From Bradyrhizobium arachidis (lineage in GTDB: Bacteria > Pseudomonadota > Alphaproteobacteria > Rhizobiales > Xanthobacteraceae): 64,000 nucleotides of DNA. The notes beneath the pieces are model-generated. The model did not search any database. It was not told where the DNA came from and saw only the letters and a program-made list of their open reading frames with translations. The stretch spans positions 744,001-808,000 of the forward strand of contig NZ_CP077970.1 of assembly GCF_024758505.1 (NCBI RefSeq). The letters are read 5' to 3'. Made by a program: the position numbers and the translations under genes. Each line of letters starts with the position of its first letter. Within the stretch, counting starts at the first letter, position 1. This document shows positions 8,623-17,400 of the stretch, piece by piece.

Positions 8623-9811
8623 GGCACGACCCTCCGGAGGTCAGTTTTGCCTTTGATGCTGTGGACGCGTGCGTCGCCGGCGCGGTTGACCGCGTCGCAA
8701 TGGTCGGGATGACCGACATGCCCGGCCGCAGCGCGATCGCCGGCGCGGCATCGAGCGTGATCCTCACGGGGATGCGCTGCACGATCTTGGTGAAGTTGCC
8801 GGTGGCGTTGTCGGGTGGCAGCAGTGCGAACTCCTGGCCGCTCGCGGGCGCGATGGAATCGACGTGTCCGTGCACGACCTGGCCGGGGAACATGTCGACC
8901 TCGATCTCGACCGTCTGTCCCGCGCGCACGCTGGTGAGCTGCGTCTCCTTGAAATTCGCCACCACATAGGCGCCGTCAGACGGCACGATCGACATCAGCT
9001 GTGTGCCGGCCTGCACGAACTGGCCGACGCGAAGCGTGCGGTTGCCGACCATGCCGTCGATCGGGGACACGATGCTGGTGTAGCCGAGATTGAGCTCCGC
9101 CTGATGCTGCACGGCCTGGGCGCGCGCCAGCGCCGCCTTGGCCTGCACGATCTCGGCTTTCAGGAGATCGACCTGTTTCTGGCTGGAGGCAAGGTTGGCG
9201 GTGTCGCGCGCGAGAGCGGCTTGCGTCGAGGCGATGCGCGACTGCGCTTGCTGCGCATTCTGCACGCTGCCCGAGCCGCTGGCGGCGAGATCGGTGTAGC
9301 GCTTGTTGTCCTGGGCCGCGAAGGTGACTGCGGCCTGATCGACGTCGAGCGTCGCACGCGCGGCCTTGATGACAGCCTGCTGCACGTCGATCTGCGCGTC
9401 CTTGCTGGCGATGGTGGCGTTCGCGGCCTCGACATCGGCGCGGGCCTGGTCGAGCGCGACCCTGAAGTCGCGGTCGTCGACCTTGGCGAGCACCTGGCCT
9501 GCCTTCACCCGCTCGTTGTCGGCGACCAGCACCTGGTTGAGATAGCCCGAGACCTTCGGCGCGATCGTGGTGTTGTCGGCCTTCACATAGGCGTCATCGG
9601 TTGAGACGAGGTAGCGGCCGACGGTCCAGTAGTCCCAGCCGTGCCAGCTCGCCCCGGTCAGCGCCGCAACCGCCGCACCAGCGAGCAAGAGCTTGCGCAG
9701 GTTGAGCTTTTTGCCGCGGACCGGGGCTGGCACCGGGGCCGGCAAGAGATCCGCAGGGGGATCCGCGGGAACGGATGGCTCGATCTTGGACGGGGTGGTG
9801 TGGACGGTCAT
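8561..9811 (-). CDS. emrA: HlyD/EmrA-type periplasmic adaptor of the efflux pump
   Basis: This is a membrane-fusion protein of 416 residues. A proline-rich cytoplasmic N-terminus is followed by one membrane helix (LLLAGAAVAALTGASW). Next come a split lipoyl/barrel-sandwich domain (DDAYVKADNTTIAPKVSGYL, VGNRTLRVGQFVQAGTQLM) around a long helical hairpin of about residues 115-215, and a beta-barrel region. It bridges the EmrB-like pump to the outer-membrane channel. Its last 62 bp are shared with the start of the pump gene in another frame. It is transcribed divergently from a TetR gene. Confidence 0.9.
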   Translation of the reverse strand: MTVHTTPSKIEPSVPADPPADLLPAPVPAPVRGKKLNLRKLLLAGAAVAALTGASWHGWDYWTVGRYLVSTDDAYVKADNTTIAPKVSGYLNQVLVADNERVKAGQVLAKVDDRDFRVALDQARADVEAANATIASKDAQIDVQQAVIKAARATLDVDQAAVTFAAQDNKRYTDLAASGSGSVQNAQQAQSRIASTQAALARDTANLASSQKQVDLLKAEIVQAKAALARAQAVQHQAELNLGYTSIVSPIDGMVGNRTLRVGQFVQAGTQLMSIVPSDGAYVVANFKETQLTSVRAGQTVEIEVDMFPGQVVHGHVDSIAPASGQEFALLPPDNATGNFTKIVQRIPVRITLDAAPAIALRPGMSVIPTIATRSTAPATHASTASKAKLTSGGSCHVKQQPLNLDARAISTGRDA

Positions 9812-9868
9812 GGCCGGCTCCCTGAATTAGGAAACTTGACGATTTCCAAAATAGGGCTAGCTTCAGAG

Positions 9869-9886
9869 CTGTCAATAGAATGACAG
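9869..9886. promoter_or_regulatory. Inverted repeat, probable TetR operator
   Basis: CTGTCA-N6-TGACAG is a perfect 6-bp inverted repeat in the 90-bp gap between the efflux operon and the divergent TetR gene. It is 16 bp before the regulator's start. Placement and size fit an operator controlling both directions. Confidence 0.6.
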
Positions 9887-9901
9887 GCATCATGTAACGG
9901 C

Positions 9902-10561
9902 ATGGCTCAGGAAAAATCTTCCACGGAAGCCCGCCCCCGCGGGCGGCCACAACTGCGAAGCGACGACGAGACGCGCAAAATCGTCTTCGACACCGCACGG
10001 CACGCTTTTGCCGCCAACGGCTTCGCTGCGACCAGCACCGAAGAGTTGGCGCGCGGCGCCGGCATCTCCACCAAGACGCTCTATCGGCTGTTTCCGAACA
10101 AGGCCGCGCTGTTCGAGGCCATGGTGGCTGATCGGCTCGACCGCGAGCTCTCCGACGTGCAGCTTCGCGGCATCGATCATGCCGACATCGAGGAGGGGCT
10201 TCGTGCCGCGCTGCTCGCCTGCGCCGACATCGCGCTCGACCCTGATGTCGTGGCGCTGCAGCGCATCGTGTTGCAGGAATCCGCTGGCTTCCCGGATCTT
10301 GCCTCCGCGTTCTACCGCAACGGCATCGCCCGCACCGCGGCGGCGCTGGCGCGCTGGCTGCGCGTCCAGGTCAAGCGTGAGCGCATCAGGCTCGACAATG
10401 CGGAGGAGGCCGCCGGGATGCTGATCGGCATGGTCGCCTCCGCGCCGCAGCGCGCAGCGATCTATGGCGGTGTGCCGCTGCCCTCACGCAAGGAGGTCGA
10501 ACGGCGCGTCCGAACCGTAGCGGCGCTGTTCCTGGACGGATGCCGCGTCGCACCGGCGTGA
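9902..10561 (+). CDS. TetR/AcrR-family repressor of the efflux operon
   Basis: This is a DNA-binding regulator of 219 residues. The N-terminal TetR helix-turn-helix lies at about residues 22-68 (AANGFAATSTEELARGAGISTKTLYRLFPNK). The rest is an alpha-helical ligand-binding/dimerisation part with a TetR_C-type end. Since it sits divergently 90 bp from emrAB and an inverted repeat lies between them, it most likely represses the pump until a toxic ligand binds. The ligand is not predictable. Start ATG 9902. Confidence 0.88.
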   Translation: MAQEKSSTEARPRGRPQLRSDDETRKIVFDTARHAFAANGFAATSTEELARGAGISTKTLYRLFPNKAALFEAMVADRLDRELSDVQLRGIDHADIEEGLRAALLACADIALDPDVVALQRIVLQESAGFPDLASAFYRNGIARTAAALARWLRVQVKRERIRLDNAEEAAGMLIGMVASAPQRAAIYGGVPLPSRKEVERRVRTVAALFLDGCRVAPA

Positions 10562-10600
10562 ACATCATTCAAGTGGACAAGCCAGTCCTCACAGGTTATC

Positions 10601-10618
10601 TATTTCGCATGCGAAATA
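10601..10618. promoter_or_regulatory. Perfect 18-bp palindrome, probable MarR operator
   Basis: TATTTCGCATGCGAAATA is a perfect 18-bp palindrome ending 13 bp before the GTG start of the MarR gene. MarR proteins bind such palindromes and usually control their own operon. The position over the ribosome-binding region implies autoregulation. Confidence 0.7.
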
Positions 10619-10631
10619 AATTGGCCGGCGC

Positions 10632-11078
10632 GTGAGCGCTGCAAAACACCATCGATTGATCTACCTGTTGAGCGTCGCGCAGCGGCGGCTGCAGCGCTGG
10701 ATGGCGGCGCAGCCGGAGAGTGAAGTGACGCCCGCGCAGGCGGGGTTGCTGTTCATCCTTGGCAGGCAGGACGGCATCCTGATGGGCGAGGCGGGCGCTG
10801 CGCTCGATCTCGGGCCTGCGGGTATTTCCGGCCTTGTCGACCGGATGACGGCCGCGCGTCTCGTCGAGCGGCGCGCTGATCGCGAGGACGGCCGCGCTTC
10901 CCGCGTCTGGCTCACCGTTAGGGGCCGGACGGCGTTGACGCGGGCCAAGGCGGGCGCGGCGGAGGTCAATGCGGCGCTGACGGACGGGTTCACGGCTGAT
11001 GAGATCGACGTCGTCGCGCGCTGGCTGACGAGCATTCAAACCAAGTTTCCAAGAGAATTTTCACGAGACGACGACTGA
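10632..11078 (+). CDS. MarR-family transcriptional regulator
   Basis: This is a winged-helix regulator of 148 residues starting at a GTG. The DNA-recognition region is at about residues 52-85 (GAALDLGPAGISGLVDRMTAARLVERRADREDGR) with the wing arginines typical of MarR. It is followed 14 bp later by an enoyl-CoA hydratase gene, which suggests a regulator of an acyl-CoA or aromatic-acid route responding to a CoA thioester or phenolic ligand. That ligand idea is an inference from context only. Confidence 0.85.
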   Translation: MSAAKHHRLIYLLSVAQRRLQRWMAAQPESEVTPAQAGLLFILGRQDGILMGEAGAALDLGPAGISGLVDRMTAARLVERRADREDGRASRVWLTVRGRTALTRAKAGAAEVNAALTDGFTADEIDVVARWLTSIQTKFPREFSRDDD

Positions 11079-11092
11079 AGAGGAGTTTTGCA

Positions 11093-11863
11093 ATGACCGA
11101 CCATGTCCGGATCGAGAACACCGCCGGAATCCTGACCCTGACGCTCGCGCGTCCCGACAAGAAGAACGCGCTGACGGACGTGATGTACGGCAAGCTCGCC
11201 GACACGATCGAATCGGCCGAGTTCGATCCGTCAGCCCGCGTCCTGCTGATCCGCGGCGAGGGCGACATGTTCACCGCCGGCAACGACGTCGGCGAGTTCG
11301 CGGCCGTGGCGACCGGCAAATCGGAGGGTAGCCGCAACGTCATCAGGTTCATCCAGTCGCTGGCGCGCTGCACGCGCCCGCTGGTCGCCGCGGTGCAGGG
11401 CCGCGCGGTCGGCGTCGGCACCACCATGCTCCTGCACTGCGACCTCGTCGTGCTCGCCGACAATGCGCAGCTCTCGACGCCATTCGTCAGTCTCGCGCTG
11501 GTGCCGGAGGCCGCCTCGAGTCTATTGATGCCGATGCGGATCGGCCACGCCCGCGCCTATGAAATGTTTGCGCTCGGCGAGACCGTGCCGGCCAAGACGG
11601 CCCTGGAATGGGGCCTCGCCAACCGGGTCGTGCCGTTGGACAAGCTCGATGCGGAAGCGACCGCGCTCGCGACGCGCCTCGCCAAACAGCCGGCCGGCGC
11701 GCTGACCGCCACAAAGCGCCTGATGCGCAATGGCGATGCGCTGGTCGCGCAGATGACCGCCGAGGGCGAGCAGTTTGCCAAGCGCCTGCGCACCGCCGAG
11801 GCGCGTGAGGCGTTCATGGCCTTCGCCGAGCGCCGCGCGCCGGACTTTACAAAGGTCGCATGA
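11093..11863 (+). CDS. Enoyl-CoA hydratase/isomerase family protein
   Basis: This is a crotonase-fold enzyme of 256 residues. Visible parts are the CoA-binding/oxyanion region (RPDKKNALTDVMY, AGNDVGEF) and the second oxyanion stretch AAVQGRAVGVGTTMLLHCDLVVLADNAQ. The usual hydratase glutamate pair is not complete. The segment STPFVSLALVPEAASS carries one glutamate, so it may be an isomerase or another crotonase rather than a classic hydratase. It is probably co-transcribed with the MarR gene upstream. Confidence 0.85.
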   Translation: MTDHVRIENTAGILTLTLARPDKKNALTDVMYGKLADTIESAEFDPSARVLLIRGEGDMFTAGNDVGEFAAVATGKSEGSRNVIRFIQSLARCTRPLVAAVQGRAVGVGTTMLLHCDLVVLADNAQLSTPFVSLALVPEAASSLLMPMRIGHARAYEMFALGETVPAKTALEWGLANRVVPLDKLDAEATALATRLAKQPAGALTATKRLMRNGDALVAQMTAEGEQFAKRLRTAEAREAFMAFAERRAPDFTKVA

Positions 11864-11870
11864 CGACAAT

Positions 11871-11896
11871 GCTCGGCCGGCTGTCGCCGGCCGAGC
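11871..11896 (+). terminator. Strong hairpin after the hydratase gene
   Basis: An 11-bp perfect stem (GCTCGGCCGGC, loop TGTC, and its complement) lies 7 bp after the stop codon. There is no T-run, so it could be a terminator of weak type or an mRNA-stabilising hairpin. Confidence 0.5.
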
Positions 11897-12001
11897 CATG
11901 CGCTCCGTGAACCCTGCATTGCAGACAACTCGATTAAAACCTTAACGGAACATTGGCAGGTGCCCCGGCACAGTAGCCCCTCGAAAACGGGTCTTCTGGC
12001 A

Positions 12002-14083
12002 ATGCCGATGTTTAAGAAATCAGTAAGCAATCTCCTGCTGGTCCTTATGGCCCTTCTGGCCGCGGGCGCACTGATCAGCACCGCGATTTTGATGGTCGAG
12101 GCCCTTGGCCGCTACCATGACAGTCTGGAGACCGGACGGCTGGCCGCCGCGGACAAGGCGATCTTCCAGGGGGTGCTGTCGCTACGCACCAATCGCGGCG
12201 ATGCGCAGAGCGCGCTGCTCGGTGAGGACGACCCGCACGCCAAGCTCAGCGCCGCCGAAAAGGCTGAACAGGCCGGCTATGACATGATCACGGCTGCAAT
12301 CGGCACCGTCGAGTTCCCCCGTCGCGACGAGCTTGCGACCGCGCTGAAGCAGCGCTGGAGCGAGGCCGCGCCGCAGTTCAGCCTGTTCCACGACGAGGCC
12401 AAGCGTCCGCGCGCCGAGCGCAAGATCGACCGGACCAGCGCCTGGTATGATTCGGTCACCAAGGTGATCGAGACCGCTAACCTCGCGTCGACCGCAGTCT
12501 CCAACCGCGCCTGGATGAACGATCCTTTCATTGCCCGGATGATCCAGGTCCGCCGCCTGGCCTGGCAGGTGCGCGACCGTTACGGCATCCAGTGCTCGGC
12601 GCTGCGCCCGAACGTCAATACCAGCAAGCCGCTCGACGAGACCCAGAAGCAGACTCTCGCGAACTGGAACGGCATCGTCACGGCCGGCTGGACCGGCATG
12701 GACGAGCTTCTGGCCGCGCCCGACGTCGCCGCGGACCTCGCCTCCAAGGCCAAGGAGGCGCGCGCCAAGACGGACGGCGTGCTCAAGCAGATCGGTCAGG
12801 TGACGAAGGATCTTGATGGCAGCGGCCGTCCGGCGATGCCGGCCTCGGAGTGGAACGCGCTGTGCCAGTCGCCCTTCGCGCAGATCGTGGCCGTCGCCAC
12901 CACGGCGCTGGACCGGTCGATCGCACGCGCCGAAGCGGTCCAGGAGAAGGCGCTGACCAATCTCATCGTGCAGTCGCTCGGCTTTCTCCTCGCTTTGGCG
13001 GTGACCCTGACCGGCGTGTTCGTGGTGCGCAACCGCCTGATGAAGCCGGTGCAGTCGCTCATGGGCGCGATCGCGCGCATCGGCGCACGCGATTACGTCA
13101 CGCCGGTGCCGCAAACCAAATTCCCCGACGAGTTCGGCACGATGGCCGCGGCGCTCGAAGGCCTGCGCGACAGCGCGGCGACCGCAGAGCGGCTGGGACA
13201 GGAGCGCGAATCGCAGCAGGCGCTCCAGCTTGCGCGGTCAGGCTCGGTCGACACCGCCTGCCGCGAGTTCGACGACACCGTGAAGGCGGTGATCCAGAGC
13301 GTCGCCGCCTCCACCAGGGAGCTCGATGCCACCGCAACCGGGGTCCGCTCGCTGGTGTCGGAATCCAGCAGCCAGACCGCGGCGGTGTCCTCCGCGGCCG
13401 AACAGGCCACCAACAATCTCGAGACCATCGCGGCTGCGACCGAAGAGCTGTCGGCCTCCGTCGGCGAAATCTCGGCCCAGGTGCAGGCCAGCGCCCGTGA
13501 GGCGCGCGAGGCAGTCGCCCAGGCCGAACAGACCAATGCAACGGTCGAGATCCTCGACCAGACGGCGGCGCGCATCAGCGAGGTCGTGAAGATGATCAAC
13601 GCCATCGCCGGGCAGACCAACCTGTTGGCGCTGAACGCCACCATCGAGGCGGCGCGTGCCGGGGAGGCCGGCCGCGGATTTGCCGTGGTCGCGGGCGAGG
13701 TCAAAAACCTCGCCGCGCAGACCGCGAACGCGACCGAGGACATCACGCGTCAAGTTGCCGAAATCCAGGCCGCCACGGGGCAGGCGGTTGCTGCCATCCG
13801 CTCGATCGGCGGTTCCATCAGCGGCATCGACGAGAAGATGACGGCGATCGCCGCCGCCGTGGAAGAGCAGCGCGCGGCCACCACCGAAATCTCGCGCAAC
13901 TTCCAGCAGGCCGCCCAGGGCACCCGCGAGGTGACCGACACCATCGGCAGCGTCGCCAGCCTCAACCGCGAGACCGGCAATGCCGGAACGGTGCTGTTCG
14001 AGTCCGTGAAGAAGATGTCCGACGACGCCGATCGGCTGCGCGTCGCGGTTGAAGGCTTTTTGGGCACGGTGCGGGCAGCGTAA
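12002..14083 (+). CDS. Methyl-accepting chemotaxis protein
   Basis: This is a membrane chemoreceptor of about 693 residues. It has a first membrane helix at about residues 8-32, a large mostly helical periplasmic sensing domain of nearly 280 residues, and a second helix at about 318-340 ([18 protein letters not shown]). A HAMP domain ([23 protein letters not shown]) and a long coiled-coil signalling domain follow. The hairpin tip is the conserved stretch near residue 535 ([16 protein letters not shown]) that contacts CheA/CheW. No CheR-tethering pentapeptide is visible at the C-terminus. No other chemotaxis genes are nearby, so it is an orphan receptor. Start chosen at ATG 12002 or 12008, just before the helix. 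Confidence 0.92.
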   Translation: MPMFKKSVSNLLLVLMALLAAGALISTAILMVEALGRYHDSLETGRLAAADKAIFQGVLSLRTNRGDAQSALLGEDDPHAKLSAAEKAEQAGYDMITAAIGTVEFPRRDELATALKQRWSEAAPQFSLFHDEAKRPRAERKIDRTSAWYDSVTKVIETANLASTAVSNRAWMNDPFIARMIQVRRLAWQVRDRYGIQCSALRPNVNTSKPLDETQKQTLANWNGIVTAGWTGMDELLAAPDVAADLASKAKEARAKTDGVLKQIGQVTKDLDGSGRPAMPASEWNALCQSPFAQIVAVATTALDRSIARAEAVQEKALTNLIVQSLGFLLALAVTLTGVFVVRNRLMKPVQSLMGAIARIGARDYVTPVPQTKFPDEFGTMAAALEGLRDSAATAERLGQERESQQALQLARSGSVDTACREFDDTVKAVIQSVAASTRELDATATGVRSLVSESSSQTAAVSSAAEQATNNLETIAAATEELSASVGEISAQVQASAREAREAVAQAEQTNATVEILDQTAARISEVVKMINAIAGQTNLLALNATIEAARAGEAGRGFAVVAGEVKNLAAQTANATEDITRQVAEIQAATGQAVAAIRSIGGSISGIDEKMTAIAAAVEEQRAATTEISRNFQQAAQGTREVTDTIGSVASLNRETGNAGTVLFESVKKMSDDADRLRVAVEGFLGTVRAA

Positions 14084-14191
14084 GCCCGCGCGCGCGATCC
14101 CTTACATTATCTTGCCGCAGTGCGGTCGCCATTGCCGCTCCGCCCGTGACGGTGCTACTGGATCGCGCGAGTTACTGATCCGGAGAGTTCG

Positions 14192-15124
14192 ATGTCGCAA
14201 GCCAAGGCCCAACGTCCGTACCGGGGCGTGTTCCCGGTTGCCCCCACCATCTTCAACGAGCGCGGCGAGCTCGACCTCGACGGCCAGCGCCGCTGCATCG
14301 ATTTCATGATCGATGCCGGCTCGAACGGAATCTGCATCCTCGCGAACTTCTCCGAGCAGTTTGTGCTGACCGATGCCGAACGCGAATCCGTGATGCATGC
14401 CGTGCTGGAGCACGTCGCGGGCCGCGTTCCCGTGATCGTCACGACGACGCATTTCTCATCGGCCGTCTGCGCCGCGCGCAGCAGGCAGGCGGAAGCAGCG
14501 GGCGCCGCCATGGTGATGGTAATGCCGCCCTATCATGGCGCGACCTTCCGCGTCCCGGAGAAGGGCATTGTCGAATTCTTCAAGGTGCTGTCGGACGCGA
14601 TCAATATCCCGATCATGATCCAGGATGCACCCGTCGCCGGCACACCGCTGTCGGTGGAGCTGCTCGCCCGGCTGGCGCGGGAGTTTTCGAACGTCCGCTA
14701 TTTCAAGATCGAGGTAGCAGGCGCCGCCGCAAAACTCCGCGGCCTGATCGAAGCCGGTGGCAAGGATATCGAGGGTCCATGGGACGGCGAGGAAGCCATC
14801 ACGTTGATGGCCGACCTTGACGCCGGCGCGACCGGTGCGATGACCGGCGGCGGCTATCCCGACGGCATCCGCCAGATCATCGATCCCTACTTTGCCGGCA
14901 AGCGCGAGGAAGCCAAGGCCGCCTATGAACGCTGGCTGCCGCTGATCAACTACGAGAACCGCCAGTGTGGTCTGATCGCCTGCAAGGCGATGATGCAGGC
15001 CGGTGGCGTCATCAAGTCGGATGCCGTGCGCCATCCCCTGCAGCCGCTGCATCCGGCGACCCGCGCGGGCCTGCTGGAGCTCGCAAAGGAGCGCGACGCG
15101 TTGGCGTTGCGGTGGGGGAAGTAG
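14192..15124 (+). CDS. DHDPS-family lyase, possibly L-2-keto-3-deoxyarabonate dehydratase
   Basis: This is a class I aldolase-fold TIM barrel of 310 residues. The Schiff-base lysine is at about residue 172 (YFKIEV). The position that holds the catalytic tyrosine in true dihydrodipicolinate synthase (a YNxP-type motif) reads IQDAP here, so this is not DapA. Stretches such as GVFPVAPTIF, ANFSEQFVL and GPWDGEEAITLMADLDAG resemble the KDA dehydratase of the non-phosphorylating L-arabinose pathway, from memory. No other arabinose gene is in view, so this is tentative. Confidence 0.7.
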   Translation: MSQAKAQRPYRGVFPVAPTIFNERGELDLDGQRRCIDFMIDAGSNGICILANFSEQFVLTDAERESVMHAVLEHVAGRVPVIVTTTHFSSAVCAARSRQAEAAGAAMVMVMPPYHGATFRVPEKGIVEFFKVLSDAINIPIMIQDAPVAGTPLSVELLARLAREFSNVRYFKIEVAGAAAKLRGLIEAGGKDIEGPWDGEEAITLMADLDAGATGAMTGGGYPDGIRQIIDPYFAGKREEAKAAYERWLPLINYENRQCGLIACKAMMQAGGVIKSDAVRHPLQPLHPATRAGLLELAKERDALALRWGK

Positions 15125-15128
15125 CCCT

Positions 15129-15154
15129 GTCGTCCCCGCCTTCGCGGGGACGAC
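15129..15154. repeat. Short GTCGTCCCCGC palindrome
   Basis: An 11-bp perfect inverted repeat with a CTTC loop starts 5 bp after the lyase stop codon. It resembles the ends of the longer palindromic repeats elsewhere in this window and may also act as a terminator-like hairpin. Confidence 0.6.
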
Positions 15155-15326
15155 ACTGAGTACGATGCGGCGCATTGGCCGGTTTCGCGCGTTCGCGCGA
15201 TGACGTATTGTACGCGCGCCAGCCAGATCCGCGGAGCACCTCAAGACATCACGCCATCAGTTCATCATTGCGCCGGTTATCCCGAGCCAGGTTGGCGGTT
15301 GCCGACGCAAACTGGGAGGCAATGCC

Positions 15327-16727
15327 ATGACAATGAGGCCAGACCCGACCTTTCACGCATCGCCCAAACTTGCGATGGACGCGCCGCCGGAAGATTTCGC
15401 CTACACGCTGCTGCTCAGTCCGGACTTCTCGAAGCCCGATGCGCTGGCGGTGATCGACGCCAAGCCGGGATCGCCGACCTACAGCAAGATCGTCCACACC
15501 GTGACGATGCCGAACAAGGGTGACGAATTTCACCACTTCGGCTGGAACGCCTGCTCATCCGCATTGTCCCCGCTCGCCGGACACGCCTTCATCGAGCGGC
15601 GCTATCTCATCATCCCGGGCCTGCGCTCCTCGCGCATCTACATCATCGACACCAAGCCGGATCCGACCAAGGCCAAGATCCACAAGGTCATCGAGCCGGA
15701 AGAGGTCTTCAAGAAGACCGGCTACTCGCGGCCGCATACCATCCATTGCGGGCCTGATGGCATCTATGTGAGCACGCTGGGCGGTGGCGGCAAGGACGGT
15801 ACCAATGGGCCGCCCGGAATCTTCATCATGGACTGCGAGACCTTCGAGGTCTTGGGGCGATGGGAGATCGATCGCGGCCCGCAGAACCTGCACTATGATT
15901 TCTGGTGGAACCTGCCGCGCGACTACATGGTGTCGAGCGAATGGGCGCTGCCGCCGCAATTCGAGAGTGGGATCGTTCCCGAAGATCTTCTGTCCAACAA
16001 ATATGGTCACCGGCTCCACTTCTGGGATCTGCGGGCGCGGCGCAACGTGCAAACCATCGACCTCGGCGCCAATCATCAGATGGCGCTCGAAGTGCGGCCC
16101 GCGCATGACCCGGTGCGCGAATACGGCTTCGTCGGCGTGGTCGTCGACACCACCAATCTCGAAGCCTCGATCTGGACCTGGTGGCGCGAGGGTGGAAAAT
16201 TCCACGCAGAGAAGACGGCGACGATTCCGCCGGAGCCCGCTCCGAAGGAAAAGCTTCCGCCACTCTTGCAGGGATTTGGCGCGGTGCCGCCGCTCGTCAC
16301 CGATATCGACCTTTCGATGGACGACAGGTTCCTCTACGTCTCGTGCTGGGGCACAGGCGAGATGCGCCAGTACGACGTCAGCGACCCCAGAAAGCCCAAG
16401 CTTGCAGGGTCCGTGCACATCGGCGGCATCGCGCGCCGCACGCCGCATCCGAACGGCAAGTCCTTTGCGGCCGGTCCGCAGATGGTGGAGATCAGCCGCG
16501 ACGGCAAGAGGGTGTACTGGACCAACTCGCTCTATTCGACGTGGGATGACCAGTTCTATCCCGACGGCGTGCCCGGCGTCGAAGTCATGGCCAATGTCGG
16601 TCGCAATGGCGGGCTCGAACTCGCGAATGATTATTTCGTGAGCTTCCCGGATGGCTATCGGGCGCATCAGATCAGGCTCGATGGCGGCGACTGCTCGACG
16701 GACTCGTTTTGCTATCCGTCGGTCTAG
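15327..16727 (+). CDS. Selenium-binding protein 56 / methanethiol oxidase family
   Basis: This is a beta-propeller protein of 466 residues in the SBP56 family. Bacterial and human members oxidise methanethiol to formaldehyde, hydrogen sulfide and hydrogen peroxide, with copper implicated. Visible family motifs are HHFGWNACSS (holding the conserved cysteine region), RPHTIHCGPDGIYVSTLG, NLHYDFWWN, YVSCWGTGEMRQYDVSDP and TPHPNGKSFAAGPQMVE. No signal peptide is present, unlike the periplasmic MtoX of Hyphomicrobium as I recall it. The start ATG 15327 follows gggaggcaat. Its last 19 bp overlap the next gene, a membrane protein, so the two are likely translated together. Confidence 0.88.
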   Translation: MTMRPDPTFHASPKLAMDAPPEDFAYTLLLSPDFSKPDALAVIDAKPGSPTYSKIVHTVTMPNKGDEFHHFGWNACSSALSPLAGHAFIERRYLIIPGLRSSRIYIIDTKPDPTKAKIHKVIEPEEVFKKTGYSRPHTIHCGPDGIYVSTLGGGGKDGTNGPPGIFIMDCETFEVLGRWEIDRGPQNLHYDFWWNLPRDYMVSSEWALPPQFESGIVPEDLLSNKYGHRLHFWDLRARRNVQTIDLGANHQMALEVRPAHDPVREYGFVGVVVDTTNLEASIWTWWREGGKFHAEKTATIPPEPAPKEKLPPLLQGFGAVPPLVTDIDLSMDDRFLYVSCWGTGEMRQYDVSDPRKPKLAGSVHIGGIARRTPHPNGKSFAAGPQMVEISRDGKRVYWTNSLYSTWDDQFYPDGVPGVEVMANVGRNGGLELANDYFVSFPDGYRAHQIRLDGGDCSTDSFCYPSV

Positions 16728-17398
16728 ACGGGAGCAGCGCGAGCTGGACACTTGTCTGGCTCTGGCTCGCGCTTGTTGCGAGCGGCCTCTATCACGGCGT
16801 CAATCCGGGGATGGGCTGGCCGCTGGCGGTATCGGCCGGGCTCATGGAAAGGTCGCCGCGCGCGCTGCTCGGCGCGCTCTGCGCATTGTCGGCCGGTCAC
16901 CTGCTGGCGACGTTCCTGGTGCTGTTGCCGTTCGCACTGCTGCTCATGCTGGCCGAGTGGCAGCGTCCGATCCAGCTCGGCGCCAGCCTGCTGGTCATCG
17001 GCTTCGGCGCCTACCGCCTCGTCGATCGGCGTCACCCGCGGACGCTGGCTCGGATACCGCCAACGCAATTGGCGCTCTGGTCATTCGCCATTGCGATCGC
17101 CCATGGTGCTGCGCTGATGCTGGTGCCGATCTATCTCGGGCTTTGTCAGGCTCTTGATCTCGACGCGGGCCATGCTGCGGCCGGCATGCTCATCAAGGCA
17201 AATCTCGGCATGGCCGTGCTGGTGGCAACGGTCCACGTCGCCGCCATGGTCGCCGCCGGCGGCGGCCTGGCGTGGCTGGTCTACCGCTATCTCGGGCTGA
17301 AGTTCGTGTCGCGGAGCTGGTTCAACCTGGACGCGGTGTGGGCGGCGAGCCTCATTCTGGTTGGGGCCGTAGCGCTTGCATTGAATGTCGCGAGCTGA
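16709..17398 (+). CDS. Six-helix membrane protein coupled to the SBP56 gene
   Basis: This is an integral membrane protein of 229 residues with about six hydrophobic segments, starting at a TTG inside the end of the SBP56 gene. It has histidines in or near membrane segments: LYHGVNPGMGWPLA, SAGHLLATF, AIAHGAALM and ATVHVAAMV. That pattern recalls metal-transport or metallochaperone membrane families such as NicO or HupE, but I do not recognise the family. The overlap suggests a role tied to the propeller protein, for example metal supply or substrate/product transport. That is inference. Confidence 0.72.
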   Translation: MLSVGLDGSSASWTLVWLWLALVASGLYHGVNPGMGWPLAVSAGLMERSPRALLGALCALSAGHLLATFLVLLPFALLLMLAEWQRPIQLGASLLVIGFGAYRLVDRRHPRTLARIPPTQLALWSFAIAIAHGAALMLVPIYLGLCQALDLDAGHAAAGMLIKANLGMAVLVATVHVAAMVAAGGGLAWLVYRYLGLKFVSRSWFNLDAVWAASLILVGAVALALNVAS

Positions 17399-17400
17399 GG

